Origin: Apopatosoma sp963618495
Lineage (GTDB): Bacteria > Bacillota > Clostridia > Oscillospirales > CAG-272
Assembly (NCBI GenBank): GCA_963618495.1
Contig: CAVESF010000028.1
Coordinates: forward strand, 1 to 24,203
Reading direction: 5' to 3'
Length of the DNA stretch: 24,203 nucleotides
This document shows, piece by piece, positions 1 through 7,398 of this stretch (its first letter is position 1; every line of letters starts with the position of its first letter). Both the position numbers and the translations under genes were made by a program. Under the pieces are notes generated by a model that saw nothing but the letters and a program-made list of their open reading frames with translations, searched no databases and was not told the DNA's origin.

Positions 1-111
1 ATTATACTACTTTTCATATATTTTTGCAAGGCTTGCATTAATCAGTGTTTCCTTAGCTTATCCGGGGTTCCCACAACTTTTATTATAGAACCTTAAATTA
101 TACAATAAAGC
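1..111. other. Window edge with no recognisable gene
   Basis: AT-rich sequence. I see no start codon with a ribosome binding site and no coding frame of useful length on either strand. The hairpin that follows has its U-run on the plus strand, so it probably ends a plus-strand gene lying outside the window. Confidence 0.4.
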
Positions 112-156
112 AAGCGGATGCTCAATACCTTTCGGTAAAAAGCATCCGCTTTTTTC
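112..156. terminator. Rho-independent terminator, possibly bidirectional
   Basis: An 11-bp perfect stem, AAGCGGATGCT (112-122) with AGCATCCGCTT (141-151), carries a nested ACC-TTTC-GGT mini-hairpin in its loop. It is followed by a run of T on the plus strand (150-155). On the minus strand it lies about 50 bases after the stop codon of the gene ending at 200, with a weaker T-rich tail. It can therefore end transcription from the left and may also serve the nucleotidyltransferase gene. Confidence 0.8.
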
Positions 157-163
157 TTCCTTC

Positions 164-189
164 GGGCTAAGTTAATGACTCAGCCCCTT
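164..189. repeat. Solo copy of a TGACTCAGCCCCTT repeat (possible IS end)
   Basis: The 14-mer TGACTCAGCCCCTT at 176-189 recurs exactly at 2128-2141. CTGAGTCATTAAcTT, read on the minus strand here, recurs with one change at 1766-1780 on the plus strand. Together with its left flank (164-172) the copy can fold into a 9-bp hairpin in the minus-strand transcript just after the stop codon of the upstream gene. I infer that it is an orphan end of the element whose remnant lies at 1764-2141. Confidence 0.5.
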
Positions 190-199
190 TTTATGCTTT

Positions 200-1105
200 T
201 TATTTCCAAAGCTTCTGCGGATATTCGCCCGCCGCCTTTTCCTTTTCTATGAAAGAGGTAAACTCTTCGCTGTCTTCACGATAGGTGATTCCGTGCCATA
301 CGGAGGTGGTGTTTATGATTTCGACATCGGCTTTTCCCTCGTCTATGAGTGTCTGCACGGCGCTTGGGAGGAAAAATTCGAATTTCGCCATGTTGTCGGC
401 ATTTTTGCGCAGGGAGGAGACAAACATATCGCCAAGTCCATCGAAAAACGATGGCGTAAAGCCCATGCAGTTCATGGAAACAACGGTATTCTCGCTTATT
501 TCGGTGACGCTTCCGTCATCCCATGTGTTTATCACTGTGCCGTCCTGTCGGCGCTCCAGCTTCTTGTTTTCCACCACATGAAGAAGCTTGCCGTTTTCCA
601 CGGAGCAGATTCCGCGGGAGACGGTGCCGTTTTCGCTGAGCGTATTTTTCAGATAATATCCTATCATACAGTAGTCGGCGTGCGCACCGTCATGCGCCGA
701 GGCAAGGTGGCTGTGAAGCTTCAGAAAGGCATCTCTGCCATAGAAATCATCGGCATTCACAACGCCGAAATTCTCCTTTACAGCGCCCGCCGCGCAGAGA
801 ACGGCATGAGCTGTACCCCATGGTTTTGTCCTGTCAGCGGGAGCGGTGAAGCCCTCGGGAAGCTCATTTGTCTGAAATACATATGTATAGCTTACACCGT
901 TTCTCTTAAGACGGCTTCCTATCGTCTCTTCGAAAAGCTCGAGATTTTCCTTCTTTATTATGAAAACAATTTTATCAAAGCCTGCGCGTATGGCATCATA
1001 CACGGTAAAGTCAATGATAAATTCTCCTTCTTTGGTCAGGGGAGTGAGTTGTTTCAGCCCGCCGAAGCGACTGCCCATTCCTGCTGCCAGAATAACGAGT
1101 GTCAA
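200..1105 (-). CDS. Sugar-phosphate nucleotidyltransferase-like protein
   Basis: A protein of 301 residues. The N-terminus LVILAAGMGSRFGG (residues 3-16) followed by LKQL is the glycine-rich nucleotide-binding signature of the NTP-transferase (GT-A-like) fold. KPWGTAHA (94-101) and NADDFYG (117-123) look like the base/sugar-contact loop and the metal-binding Asp. Enzymes of this fold join a sugar phosphate to a nucleoside triphosphate to give an NDP-sugar in the cytoplasm; the substrate cannot be read from the sequence. I place the start at a TTG (1105) because AAAGAGGTG lies 6 bases upstream; a GTG three codons earlier (1114) lies inside that ribosome binding site. Gene and promoter stand alone, divergent from the lipoprotein gene. 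It could equally be a phosphocholine/phospho-sugar cytidylyltransferase relative. Confidence 0.8.
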   Translation of the reverse strand: MTLVILAAGMGSRFGGLKQLTPLTKEGEFIIDFTVYDAIRAGFDKIVFIIKKENLELFEETIGSRLKRNGVSYTYVFQTNELPEGFTAPADRTKPWGTAHAVLCAAGAVKENFGVVNADDFYGRDAFLKLHSHLASAHDGAHADYCMIGYYLKNTLSENGTVSRGICSVENGKLLHVVENKKLERRQDGTVINTWDDGSVTEISENTVVSMNCMGFTPSFFDGLGDMFVSSLRKNADNMAKFEFFLPSAVQTLIDEGKADVEIINTTSVWHGITYREDSEEFTSFIEKEKAAGEYPQKLWK

Positions 1106-1155
1106 TAAAAGCACCTCTTTGATTTTTATTTCGGCTTAAAAATCCGATTATATTA

Positions 1156-1184
1156 AGTATACATTATTTTGTGTAATTTTTCAA
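1156..1184 (-). promoter_or_regulatory. Sigma-A promoter of the nucleotidyltransferase gene
   Basis: On the minus strand, TTGAAA (1184-1179) and TATACT (1161-1156) are separated by 17 bases and sit about 50 bases before the TTG start at 1105. Confidence 0.65.
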
Positions 1185-1233
1185 TGCTTTTTTGAATATA
1201 TTTTATCAAAATCGGAAAATATCGGAGGATTTC

Positions 1234-1734
1234 ATGAAAAAGATGTTTTGCCTGCTTGTCGTTTTCTGCGTTTTTCTCTTGTGCTCATGCGATGCACCGC
1301 AGAGTATGCGTGAACTGCTGACCTATCAGGAGGGAGATTTTGTCTGCGAGGCTGTGCTTTCGGGAGAAAAGCCGATGGCGCTGACGATTTCCCGCAGCGG
1401 CGACGAGATAAAAATAAAGCCCGAGGGAATGGAGAATATCGGCGATATGTCGTTCGTTTTTGACGATGACGGCGCATGGCTCTGCGCGGGCGAAACGAAA
1501 ATAAAGCTTGAAAAAAAGCAGCTGCAACGACTCTGCACCGTGCATGAAATGTTCACGCTCGATGCTTCCGCCGTATGGCGGATAACGGATGAAAAGCTCG
1601 GCGGTATCGAGATATACAAATGCGAAAGCAACGGGATCACGGTGTATATCGACGCAAGAACCCGCCTGCCACTCAGATTCTCAGCGGGCGGAGAAGAAAT
1701 GGATATAAAGAAACTCAGCGTGGCGGAGAAATGA
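1234..1734 (+). CDS. Small secreted lipoprotein of unknown function
   Basis: A protein of 166 residues. It opens with a lysine-flanked hydrophobic signal ending in FLLCSC (Cys19), a plausible lipobox, so the mature protein would be acylated and anchored on the outer face of the membrane. The rest is a soluble domain rich in beta-type alternation (for example VWRITDEKLGGIEIYKCE, then VYIDARTRLPLRF). This pattern recalls lipoproteins with a LolA/DUF4292-like fold, where a residue pair near the end reads as 'TRLPLRF', but I cannot assign a family. The ATG at 1234 is chosen over one 42 bases upstream because GGAGG lies 6 bases before it and the signal peptide begins there. Monocistronic; the next 400 bases hold only decayed sequence. 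Confidence 0.75.
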   Translation: MKKMFCLLVVFCVFLLCSCDAPQSMRELLTYQEGDFVCEAVLSGEKPMALTISRSGDEIKIKPEGMENIGDMSFVFDDDGAWLCAGETKIKLEKKQLQRLCTVHEMFTLDASAVWRITDEKLGGIEIYKCESNGITVYIDARTRLPLRFSAGGEEMDIKKLSVAEK

Positions 1735-1763
1735 CTTGCGTGAATATTTCAAAACCAAAATGG

Positions 1764-2141
1764 CACTGAGTCATTAAGTTACCAATTCATGGAAAAGCTT
1801 TACGAAATGGGCGAGGTCAAATTTAAGAACCTTTTCGTTGACGGAACAAAGCTAGAAGCTTACGCAAACAAATCTTGCTTTTGCTCTGAATATTGAAAAA
1901 CTTTGCAATCGCACAAAAAAAGGGAGAATTGGCGTGGATTTGTTCGCTCTGAACGCCTCTTGAACCAATTCTTTGCGGAATTGTATAACTCTTTAAAACG
2001 AGGATTTTGCCGATCCTCTTTTCGTCATACTCTTTTTTGCCTCAAAGGGGGAATTTTTCTTTGTTGGAATGTCGAAATTCAAAAAATGCATAACAAAAGG
2101 CTGAGTCTCTGCTTAATTAAATGCTTTTGACTCAGCCCCTT
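1764..2141 (+). pseudogene. Remnant of an IS1182-like transposase and its ends
   Basis: From 1783 the frame reads YQFMEKLYEMGEVKF followed by KNLFVDGTKLEAYANK and stops at 1897. LFVDGTKLEA-ANK is the stretch around the first catalytic Asp of IS1182-family DDE transposases. Near the right end (about 2061-2100) the frame NVEIQKMHNKR resembles the C-terminal tail of the same family. What would be more than 1 kb of transposase has collapsed to under 400 bases. The remnant is bounded by CTGAGTCATTAAG at 1766-1778 and TGACTCAGCCCCTT at 2128-2141, an inverted GACTCAG core that I read as the decayed terminal repeats. The central 150 bases have no recognisable coding. Family assignment rests on short motifs only. 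Confidence 0.55.
2099..2137 (-). terminator. Terminator of the phosphofructokinase gene, built from repeat ends
   Basis: On the minus strand a 9-bp perfect stem, GGCTGAGTC / GACTCAGCC, with a 21-base loop is followed by TTTTG. It lies 15 bases after the stop codon of the gene ending at 2153. The right arm belongs to the same GACTCAGCCCC repeat found at 176-189. Confidence 0.6.
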
Positions 2142-2152
2142 CGGTTTGTTTC

Positions 2153-3391
2153 TTATTTCTTTATTACAAAATGCTTTGGGATTCCTCCGACGAAAACGGG
2201 TGAGGTTTCGCCGAGGATGAGCGGGTGAATATATTCGAGACATTCGTGCGTCACATTGTTTCCGCGCTTGTTTATAAATTCGCGGGGAACACGGCGAACC
2301 GCATTTGCTATGCCGCTGATATCCTTGCTCTCGGTATAAACGGCGTAGTTTGTCGAATCCGTGCGCACAAAGGTCATCATCTTGCCCGATTCGCCCTCGG
2401 AAGCGCACTTCACAGCCGCCTTGCCTATCATGACGGATTCGTCAAGGTCTGTTTTGGAAGCGATATGCGAAGCGCAGCGCTGAGGCAGATTCAGCTCGAT
2501 GGAGCGAACCTTGCAACCGAATTTTTCCTTTACGGCAAGCTCAAGGGTCTTGGCTGTTCCTGAGAGCTGCTTGTGACCGAAAGCGTCGAGATTGCCGTTT
2601 TTGCCTTCGCCGACATATGTTCCGTCGCCAAGATGCATTCCTTCGGAAACGGCAACGACAACATTGGGATGGGTTTCGAGCGCCTTTGCTATATCCTCGA
2701 AAAATTCGTCATAATCGAATATTACCTCGGGGAGATAAACGAGGTCGGGTGCGATATCGGTGCAGAGAGAGGGAAGCGCGGCACAGGCGGTGAGCCAGCC
2801 TGCGTCCCTGCCCATTATTTCCACTATAGTGACAGCCTTGACCGTATAAACTGCGGTATCGCGCATTATCTCTTCCATGGTGGTGGCGATATATTTTGCC
2901 GCGGAGCCGAAGCCGGGAGTATGGTCTGTTCCGACGAGGTCGTTGTCTATCGTTTTCGGCACGCCCATGATGCGCATTTCGTAGCCGACGCTGTCCATAT
3001 ACTGCGAGAGCTTGGCAACGGTATCCATGGAATCGTTTCCGCCGATATAGAAGAAATAGCGGATATTGTAATCGCGGAAAACATCGAGAATCTGCTCATA
3101 TATTATGAGGTTGTCTCCCGTCATATCCTTGGGGAGCTTCTTGCGGCAGGAGCCGAGCGCGGCGGCAGGCGTATTTTCGAGCAGGGAAAGGTCGTCTTCG
3201 CCTTTTATAATGTCGTTCAAAAGACAGAAGCGCCTGTCAAGCACGCCCTCTATTCCGTTTATCGCACCGTAGATTTTGTCTATCCGGTCGCATTCGAGAG
3301 CGCCGCGTATAACGCCCGAAAGTGTAGCGTTGATAGCCGCGGTGGGACCGCCTGACTGACCTACGATGGCATTGCCGTAAAGTTTTATCAT
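2153..3391 (-). CDS. pfp: Pyrophosphate-type 6-phosphofructokinase
   Basis: A protein of 412 residues of the phosphofructokinase family, which phosphorylates fructose 6-phosphate in glycolysis. GQSGGPTAAINA (11-22) is the phosphoryl-donor loop. PKTIDND (145-151) holds the catalytic Asp residues. Two positions separate PPi from ATP users: the GGDG loop of ATP enzymes reads GGND here (117-120), and PKTID has Lys where ATP enzymes have Gly. Both favour pyrophosphate as donor and therefore a reversible enzyme, as in many anaerobes. MGRDAGWL and the length above 400 also fit the PPi group rather than the 320-residue bacterial ATP type. The ATG at 3391 has AAAGAGGT 8 bases upstream; the frame is open 11 codons further but without a ribosome binding site. 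Confidence 0.92.
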   Translation of the reverse strand: MIKLYGNAIVGQSGGPTAAINATLSGVIRGALECDRIDKIYGAINGIEGVLDRRFCLLNDIIKGEDDLSLLENTPAAALGSCRKKLPKDMTGDNLIIYEQILDVFRDYNIRYFFYIGGNDSMDTVAKLSQYMDSVGYEMRIMGVPKTIDNDLVGTDHTPGFGSAAKYIATTMEEIMRDTAVYTVKAVTIVEIMGRDAGWLTACAALPSLCTDIAPDLVYLPEVIFDYDEFFEDIAKALETHPNVVVAVSEGMHLGDGTYVGEGKNGNLDAFGHKQLSGTAKTLELAVKEKFGCKVRSIELNLPQRCASHIASKTDLDESVMIGKAAVKCASEGESGKMMTFVRTDSTNYAVYTESKDISGIANAVRRVPREFINKRGNNVTHECLEYIHPLILGETSPVFVGGIPKHFVIKK

Positions 3392-3432
3392 ATAGATTAC
3401 CTCTTTTTGACGATAGATTTTCAATTTGCTCT

Positions 3433-3461
3433 ATTATACTATAAAACTGCCGATTTTGCAA
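3433..3461 (-). promoter_or_regulatory. Sigma-A promoter of the phosphofructokinase gene
   Basis: On the minus strand TTGCAA (3461-3456) and TATAAT (3438-3433) are 17 bases apart, about 42 bases before the start codon. Confidence 0.75.
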
Positions 3462-3562
3462 GGGCTTTTACAAAAAGTGCGCGGATATTTTTGCCGTATC
3501 GGCGATATCTGCGCAAATTTCATATGCATTATCGGGAAAAACGCGAAATTTTTCGGATATTC

Positions 3563-4141
3563 TCATTTTGAGGCGGACGCCTGCTTCAACGCGTCGAGAC
3601 GGCGTTTTATTTCCATCATATCGGCAAGCATATCGTCCTTTTTGCGCGGGTCGCGCAGAAGAGCCGAGGGATGATATACGGCGCATATGGAAAAGGCGCC
3701 GCGCTCAAACCATATGCCATGCTCGGCGGTGATGCGGAAATCGGGCTTTATCAGCCGCATAGCCGAGATTCTGCCGAGGCAGACGATGAGCTTCGGCGAA
3801 ACGGCGCGAACCTGCTCGCGCAGATATTCTATGCAGAGATCCTGCTCCTCGGGCTTCGGGTCGCGGTTTTTGGGCGGGCGGCACTTGAGCATATTCGCTA
3901 TATAGACCTCCTCGCGGGGAATGCCGACGGCGACGAGATATTTGTCAAAAAGCTTGCCTGCCGCACCGACAAAGGGAATACCCGATAAATCCTCTTTTTC
4001 ACCCGGCGCTTCGCCGATGAACATGATATCGGCATGGGGATTGCCTACTCCGAATACTACATTGGTTCTCGTTTCCGCGAGACTGCATTTACGGCAATCC
4101 TCGCATTCTTTTCTTATTTCATCGAGATTTTTGATTTCCAT
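3563..4141 (-). CDS. Family-4 uracil-DNA glycosylase
   Basis: A protein of 192 residues. GEAPG (43-47) followed by E-D is motif 1, which activates water and contacts the base. FVGAAGKLFD (57-66) is the conserved DNA-contact stretch, and HPSALLR (157-163) is motif 2. Cys13/16 (with Cys19), Cys87 and Cys103 are placed as the four ligands of the [4Fe-4S] cluster of this family. It removes uracil from DNA to start base-excision repair. The start has GGAGG 8 bases before the ATG. It lies between pfp and mecA, all on the minus strand, with gaps of about 90-170 bases, so co-transcription is possible but not required. Length is normal for bacterial type 4 UDG. Confidence 0.93.
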   Translation of the reverse strand: MEIKNLDEIRKECEDCRKCSLAETRTNVVFGVGNPHADIMFIGEAPGEKEDLSGIPFVGAAGKLFDKYLVAVGIPREEVYIANMLKCRPPKNRDPKPEEQDLCIEYLREQVRAVSPKLIVCLGRISAMRLIKPDFRITAEHGIWFERGAFSICAVYHPSALLRDPRKKDDMLADMMEIKRRLDALKQASASK

Positions 4142-4235
4142 TTGTCATTCCTCCGCTTTGCCATTGCTTTTGACAATATACTACCATAAACGGAGAAAAA
4201 AATCTACAATTTTCGGAAAATTTATTTCGGCAAGT

Positions 4236-4862
4236 TCAAAGTTCGGAGAGGATGGAGACGGCATCACTGCGGCAGACGGGCGCACAATGCTCGTTTATAT
4301 ACGAAAGAGCCTCGGGCGACGGCAGTTTTGTGCCGAATTCGCCGATGAAAAGCCCCTCGCAGGAATTTTTGACCTGTTTTGCCTGATATTGCAGGGCGTC
4401 TTCGTATATGACGAGATAAAATCTGCCTGCCTTTTCTCCGCAGTCGGCATAAGCCGTGCTTTCACCCGAGTAGCCGAAGCGCCGCAGTCTCTTGCAGACG
4501 CGAAGCAGCATGTCAAGCTCCGAAAAACCGTATACGGATGGCTTTTTCAAGCCTGTTTCCTGCATTTTTCCTTCCTTTATGAGTGAATAGCTCAAATCAT
4601 CGTCGGGCGGAATACTGTCGTGCAGTTTTGTTATGTAGATTTTACATCCGCCGCTTTTATCGGGATATGCCTCTATGCATATGCGCCCCTCGGCGGCGTC
4701 AAAGCCTGTCTTTTCATAAGCCTCATCGAGTATATCCCAGACCGCCTTTCTCGTTTTGGTGTTTTTATAATCGAGAGACTTGCAGTCTATATCGTATTTC
4801 AGCATATCGAGTCTGGTGAGCATAACCCGAAGCATATCATCTTCAATAATGCGAAGTTCCAT
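4236..4862 (-). CDS. mecA: MecA-family adaptor protein
   Basis: A protein of 208 residues. The N-terminal part MELRIIEDDMLRVMLTRLDM with an acidic helix (WDILDEAYEKTGF, about 42-54) matches the substrate-binding domain of MecA. The C-terminal part (about 108-208: YGFSELDMLLRVCKRL, then RFYLVIY and the closing SDAVSILSEL) matches the ClpC-binding domain. MecA delivers target proteins to the ClpCP protease; in Bacillus the targets include the competence activator ComK. The two domains are joined by a short acidic linker (PPDDDLSY). The ribosome binding site AAAGGAG is 11 bases upstream, rather far. A TATAAT box at 4911-4906 lies about 45 bases before the start without a clear -35. Sequence similarity to Bacillus MecA is low, so the target is unknown. 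Confidence 0.78.
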   Translation of the reverse strand: MELRIIEDDMLRVMLTRLDMLKYDIDCKSLDYKNTKTRKAVWDILDEAYEKTGFDAAEGRICIEAYPDKSGGCKIYITKLHDSIPPDDDLSYSLIKEGKMQETGLKKPSVYGFSELDMLLRVCKRLRRFGYSGESTAYADCGEKAGRFYLVIYEDALQYQAKQVKNSCEGLFIGEFGTKLPSPEALSYINEHCAPVCRSDAVSILSEL

Positions 4863-5020
4863 ATGAAAAATCGCTCCTTTCCGACATTTTCAAACATCAC
4901 TTCCCATTATAATCTGATGTGGCAAAAAAAGATAGAGCAAAAAATATGGTAATTTTCCGCGCTTTCCGCCCGAAACTCCTTTCCCATGCGCGAAAAATTT
5001 CAGTTTTTTGCAAATAACTA

Positions 5021-5049
5021 TTGAAAAAAGACAGAAAAATTGATATTAT
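5021..5049 (+). promoter_or_regulatory. Sigma-A promoter of the aminotransferase gene
   Basis: TTGAAA (5021-5026) and TATTAT (5044-5049) with a 17-base spacer, 39 bases before the ATG at 5089. Confidence 0.6.
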
Positions 5050-5088
5050 ATAATTTGAAATATTTTTATAGAAATCCGGTGAAATACA

Positions 5089-6294
5089 ATGCTTATCAAG
5101 ATGTCGGATATGTTATCCGAAAAAATGAAATCTCTTCACGGAAATGCCGTGAGAGATATACTTTCCGCCACTATGGGCAGAGATGTCATAGCTTTCTCGG
5201 CGGGCAACCCCGATACCTCGACTTTCCCGCTGGAGGCGATGGCAGAGGCTTCGGCTGAAATTTTTGCTTCTGATCCGCAGGCATTCCAGTATGGCGTTTC
5301 CGAGGGCTATGAACCACTGAGAAACAAGATAAAGGAGCGCCTTGCCGATAAATTCGGCATGATAAAAGACGGCGACGAGCTTATCACGCTCACGGGTGGT
5401 CAGCAGGGTCTTGACCTCGTGGCGAGAACGCTCTGCAACGAGGGCGATACGGTCATATGCGAGACGCCGAGCTTTGTCGGCGCACTCAATTCGTTCCGCT
5501 CCTACGGTGCCAAACTTGTGGGCGTACCCATGCGGCGCGACGGCATGGACGTGACTCTGCTTGAGGAAGCGCTGAAGAACAGCAAAAATGTGAAATTCAT
5601 ATATATCATTTCCGCCTTTCAGAATCCGACGGGCATAACGACCTCGCTTGAGCGCAGACGCGAAATCCTCGCTCTGGCAAAGAAATACGGTGTTTTTATC
5701 CTCGAGGACAATCCCTACGGCGAGCTTCGCTTCTCGGGAGATGACGTGCCGACTTTCAAGACGCTCGATAACGACGGACTTGTGATATATTGCAGCTCGT
5801 TTTCTAAGATACTTTCTTCCGGAATGCGCATGGGTTATCTCGTGGCGCAGAAAGAAGTTATGCGCCCGATAATTCTCGCAAAGCAGTGTGCCGATGTGCA
5901 TACGAATCTCTTCTTCCAGAAGCTCTGCTACAAGATTCTCTGCACATATGATATGGATGCGCACATAAAGAAAATCTGCGAGCTCTACGGAAGAAAATGC
6001 CATCTGATGATGGATATGCTCGACAAGTACATGCCCGAGAGCGTTACGCATACGAGACCCGAGGGAGGACTTTTCCTCTGGTGCGAGCTTCCCGAGGAGT
6101 GCGACAGCGCACAGTTTGCGAAATTTGCCTCGGAGCGGGATGTATTCGTGGTTCCCGGCTTTGCCTTTGCCGCGGATATGAGCGCGCCCTCGCACGCTTT
6201 CCGCATGAATTATTCCTCACCTACTGAAGAGCAGATAGAGAAGGGCATGAAGATACTTGCGGAGGCGGCGCACGACTTTCTTGCGACAAAATAA
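5089..6294 (+). CDS. PLP-dependent class I/II aminotransferase
   Basis: A protein of 401 residues with the fold-type I landmarks in order: FSAGNPDTSTFP (36-47, substrate loop), LTGGQQGLDL (101-110, phosphate-contacting turn), FQNPTG (177-182), EDNPYG (206-211, with the Asp that pairs with the pyridine nitrogen) and SFSKILSSGMRMGY (237-250), in which Lys240 forms the Schiff base. The closest relatives by motif are 2-aminoadipate/aromatic aminotransferases of the LysN type, which lack a GntR domain. The exact amino acid substrate cannot be fixed. The ribosome binding site is weak (GGTGA, 7 bases upstream); Met5 at 5101 is an alternative start. trpS follows 63 bases later on the same strand, so the two may be co-transcribed. 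Confidence 0.88.
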   Translation: MLIKMSDMLSEKMKSLHGNAVRDILSATMGRDVIAFSAGNPDTSTFPLEAMAEASAEIFASDPQAFQYGVSEGYEPLRNKIKERLADKFGMIKDGDELITLTGGQQGLDLVARTLCNEGDTVICETPSFVGALNSFRSYGAKLVGVPMRRDGMDVTLLEEALKNSKNVKFIYIISAFQNPTGITTSLERRREILALAKKYGVFILEDNPYGELRFSGDDVPTFKTLDNDGLVIYCSSFSKILSSGMRMGYLVAQKEVMRPIILAKQCADVHTNLFFQKLCYKILCTYDMDAHIKKICELYGRKCHLMMDMLDKYMPESVTHTRPEGGLFLWCELPEECDSAQFAKFASERDVFVVPGFAFAADMSAPSHAFRMNYSSPTEEQIEKGMKILAEAAHDFLATK

Positions 6295-6357
6295 GACGCG
6301 ATATACAATTACGGCGCAAAGCCGGGAAAGGACGGGGGCATCCCCGAAACGACAATA

Positions 6358-7362
6358 ATGGAATTTTCTAAGGAGAAAAAGACGATTTTTTCAGGCGTAC
6401 AGCCGAGCGGTAACCTGACGATAGGCAATTATCTCGGAGCTATAGGCAACTGGAAGGCTTTTGAGGAGCAGTACAACTGCATATACTGCGTGGCGGATAT
6501 GCACGCGATAACGGTAAGGCAGAATCCCGCGGAACTTCGCCGCCGCACATACGAGACGCTGGCGCTCTATATCGCGAGCGGACTCGATCCCGAGAAGAAC
6601 ATACTTTTTGTTCAGAGCCATGTTCCCGCTCATGCGGAGCTTGCATGGGTGCTCAACTGCTATACAATGTTCGGCGAACTTTCCAGAATGACGCAATTCA
6701 AGGATAAAAGTGCAAAAAATGCGCAAAATATAAATGCCGGACTTTTCACCTATCCTACGCTTATGGCTGCCGATATTCTTCTTTATCAGACAGACCTTGT
6801 GCCCGTAGGCATAGACCAGAAGCAGCATGTAGAGATAACGAGAGACATAGCGACAAGATTCAATCAGATATATTCCGAGACATTCAGGCTTCCCGAGATA
6901 TACACGCCGAAAACGGGCAAGAAGATAAATTCTCTCGCGGAGCCGACAAAGAAGATGAGCAAATCCGATGGGAATACTAATGCTTCGGTATATCTGCTCG
7001 ATTCGCGCGATGATATAATCCGCAAATTCAAGCGCGCCGTCACCGACAGCGACACAGTGGTAAAGCGCGCCGAGGGCAAGGACGGAATCAACAATCTGAT
7101 GACCATATATTCCTGCTTCACAGGCAAGAGCGACGATGAGACAGAGCGCGAATTTGACGGTCGCGGCTACGGAGACTTCAAGCTTGCCGTAGGCGAAGCC
7201 TGCGCGGATGCGTTGGCTCCCATTCAGTCCGAATTTGCGAGACTGACAGCGGACAAGGCTTATCTTGAGTCGATAATGAAGAAGAATGCGGAGTTTGCCT
7301 CTTATCTCGCAAACAAGACGCTCTCAAAGGTTTATCGCAAGGTGGGATTCACGGCAAAATAA
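6358..7362 (+). CDS. trpS: Tryptophan--tRNA ligase
   Basis: A protein of 334 residues, the usual bacterial length. FSGVQPSGNLTIGNYLG (11-27) is the class I HIGH-equivalent as it occurs in TrpS; PVGIDQKQHVEITRD (149-163) is the tryptophan-site segment and KMSKS (199-203) the ATP loop. It charges tRNA-Trp in the cytoplasm. The upstream 63 bases contain a small GGGG-CAT-CCCC hairpin (about 6337-6347), but there is no room for a T-box leader. No good ribosome binding site precedes the ATG. Translation may depend on readthrough from the aminotransferase gene. Confidence 0.97.
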   Translation: MEFSKEKKTIFSGVQPSGNLTIGNYLGAIGNWKAFEEQYNCIYCVADMHAITVRQNPAELRRRTYETLALYIASGLDPEKNILFVQSHVPAHAELAWVLNCYTMFGELSRMTQFKDKSAKNAQNINAGLFTYPTLMAADILLYQTDLVPVGIDQKQHVEITRDIATRFNQIYSETFRLPEIYTPKTGKKINSLAEPTKKMSKSDGNTNASVYLLDSRDDIIRKFKRAVTDSDTVVKRAEGKDGINNLMTIYSCFTGKSDDETEREFDGRGYGDFKLAVGEACADALAPIQSEFARLTADKAYLESIMKKNAEFASYLANKTLSKVYRKVGFTAK

Positions 7363-7398
7363 TTTTTCGGAGCGGTTATGCTCTGAGACGGAGTTATT

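Noticed and set aside
293..1108. Long plus-strand open frame (271 codons)
   Set aside because: It is antisense to the nucleotidyltransferase gene, has no ribosome binding site and no recognisable motif.
2573..3355. Plus-strand open frame (260 codons)
   Set aside because: Antisense to the phosphofructokinase gene whose motifs are clear; low-complexity His/Gly-rich translation, no start site.
5113..6195. Minus-strand open frame (360 codons)
   Set aside because: Complement of the aminotransferase; the sense strand has every active-site motif and this frame has none.
6295..6357. T-box leader before trpS
   Set aside because: Only 63 bases separate it from the upstream gene, with no specifier loop, T-box sequence or terminator.
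6368..6438. Altered HIGH motif in TrpS (TIGN)
   Set aside because: The Bacillus-type TrpS normally has this variant, so it is not unusual.
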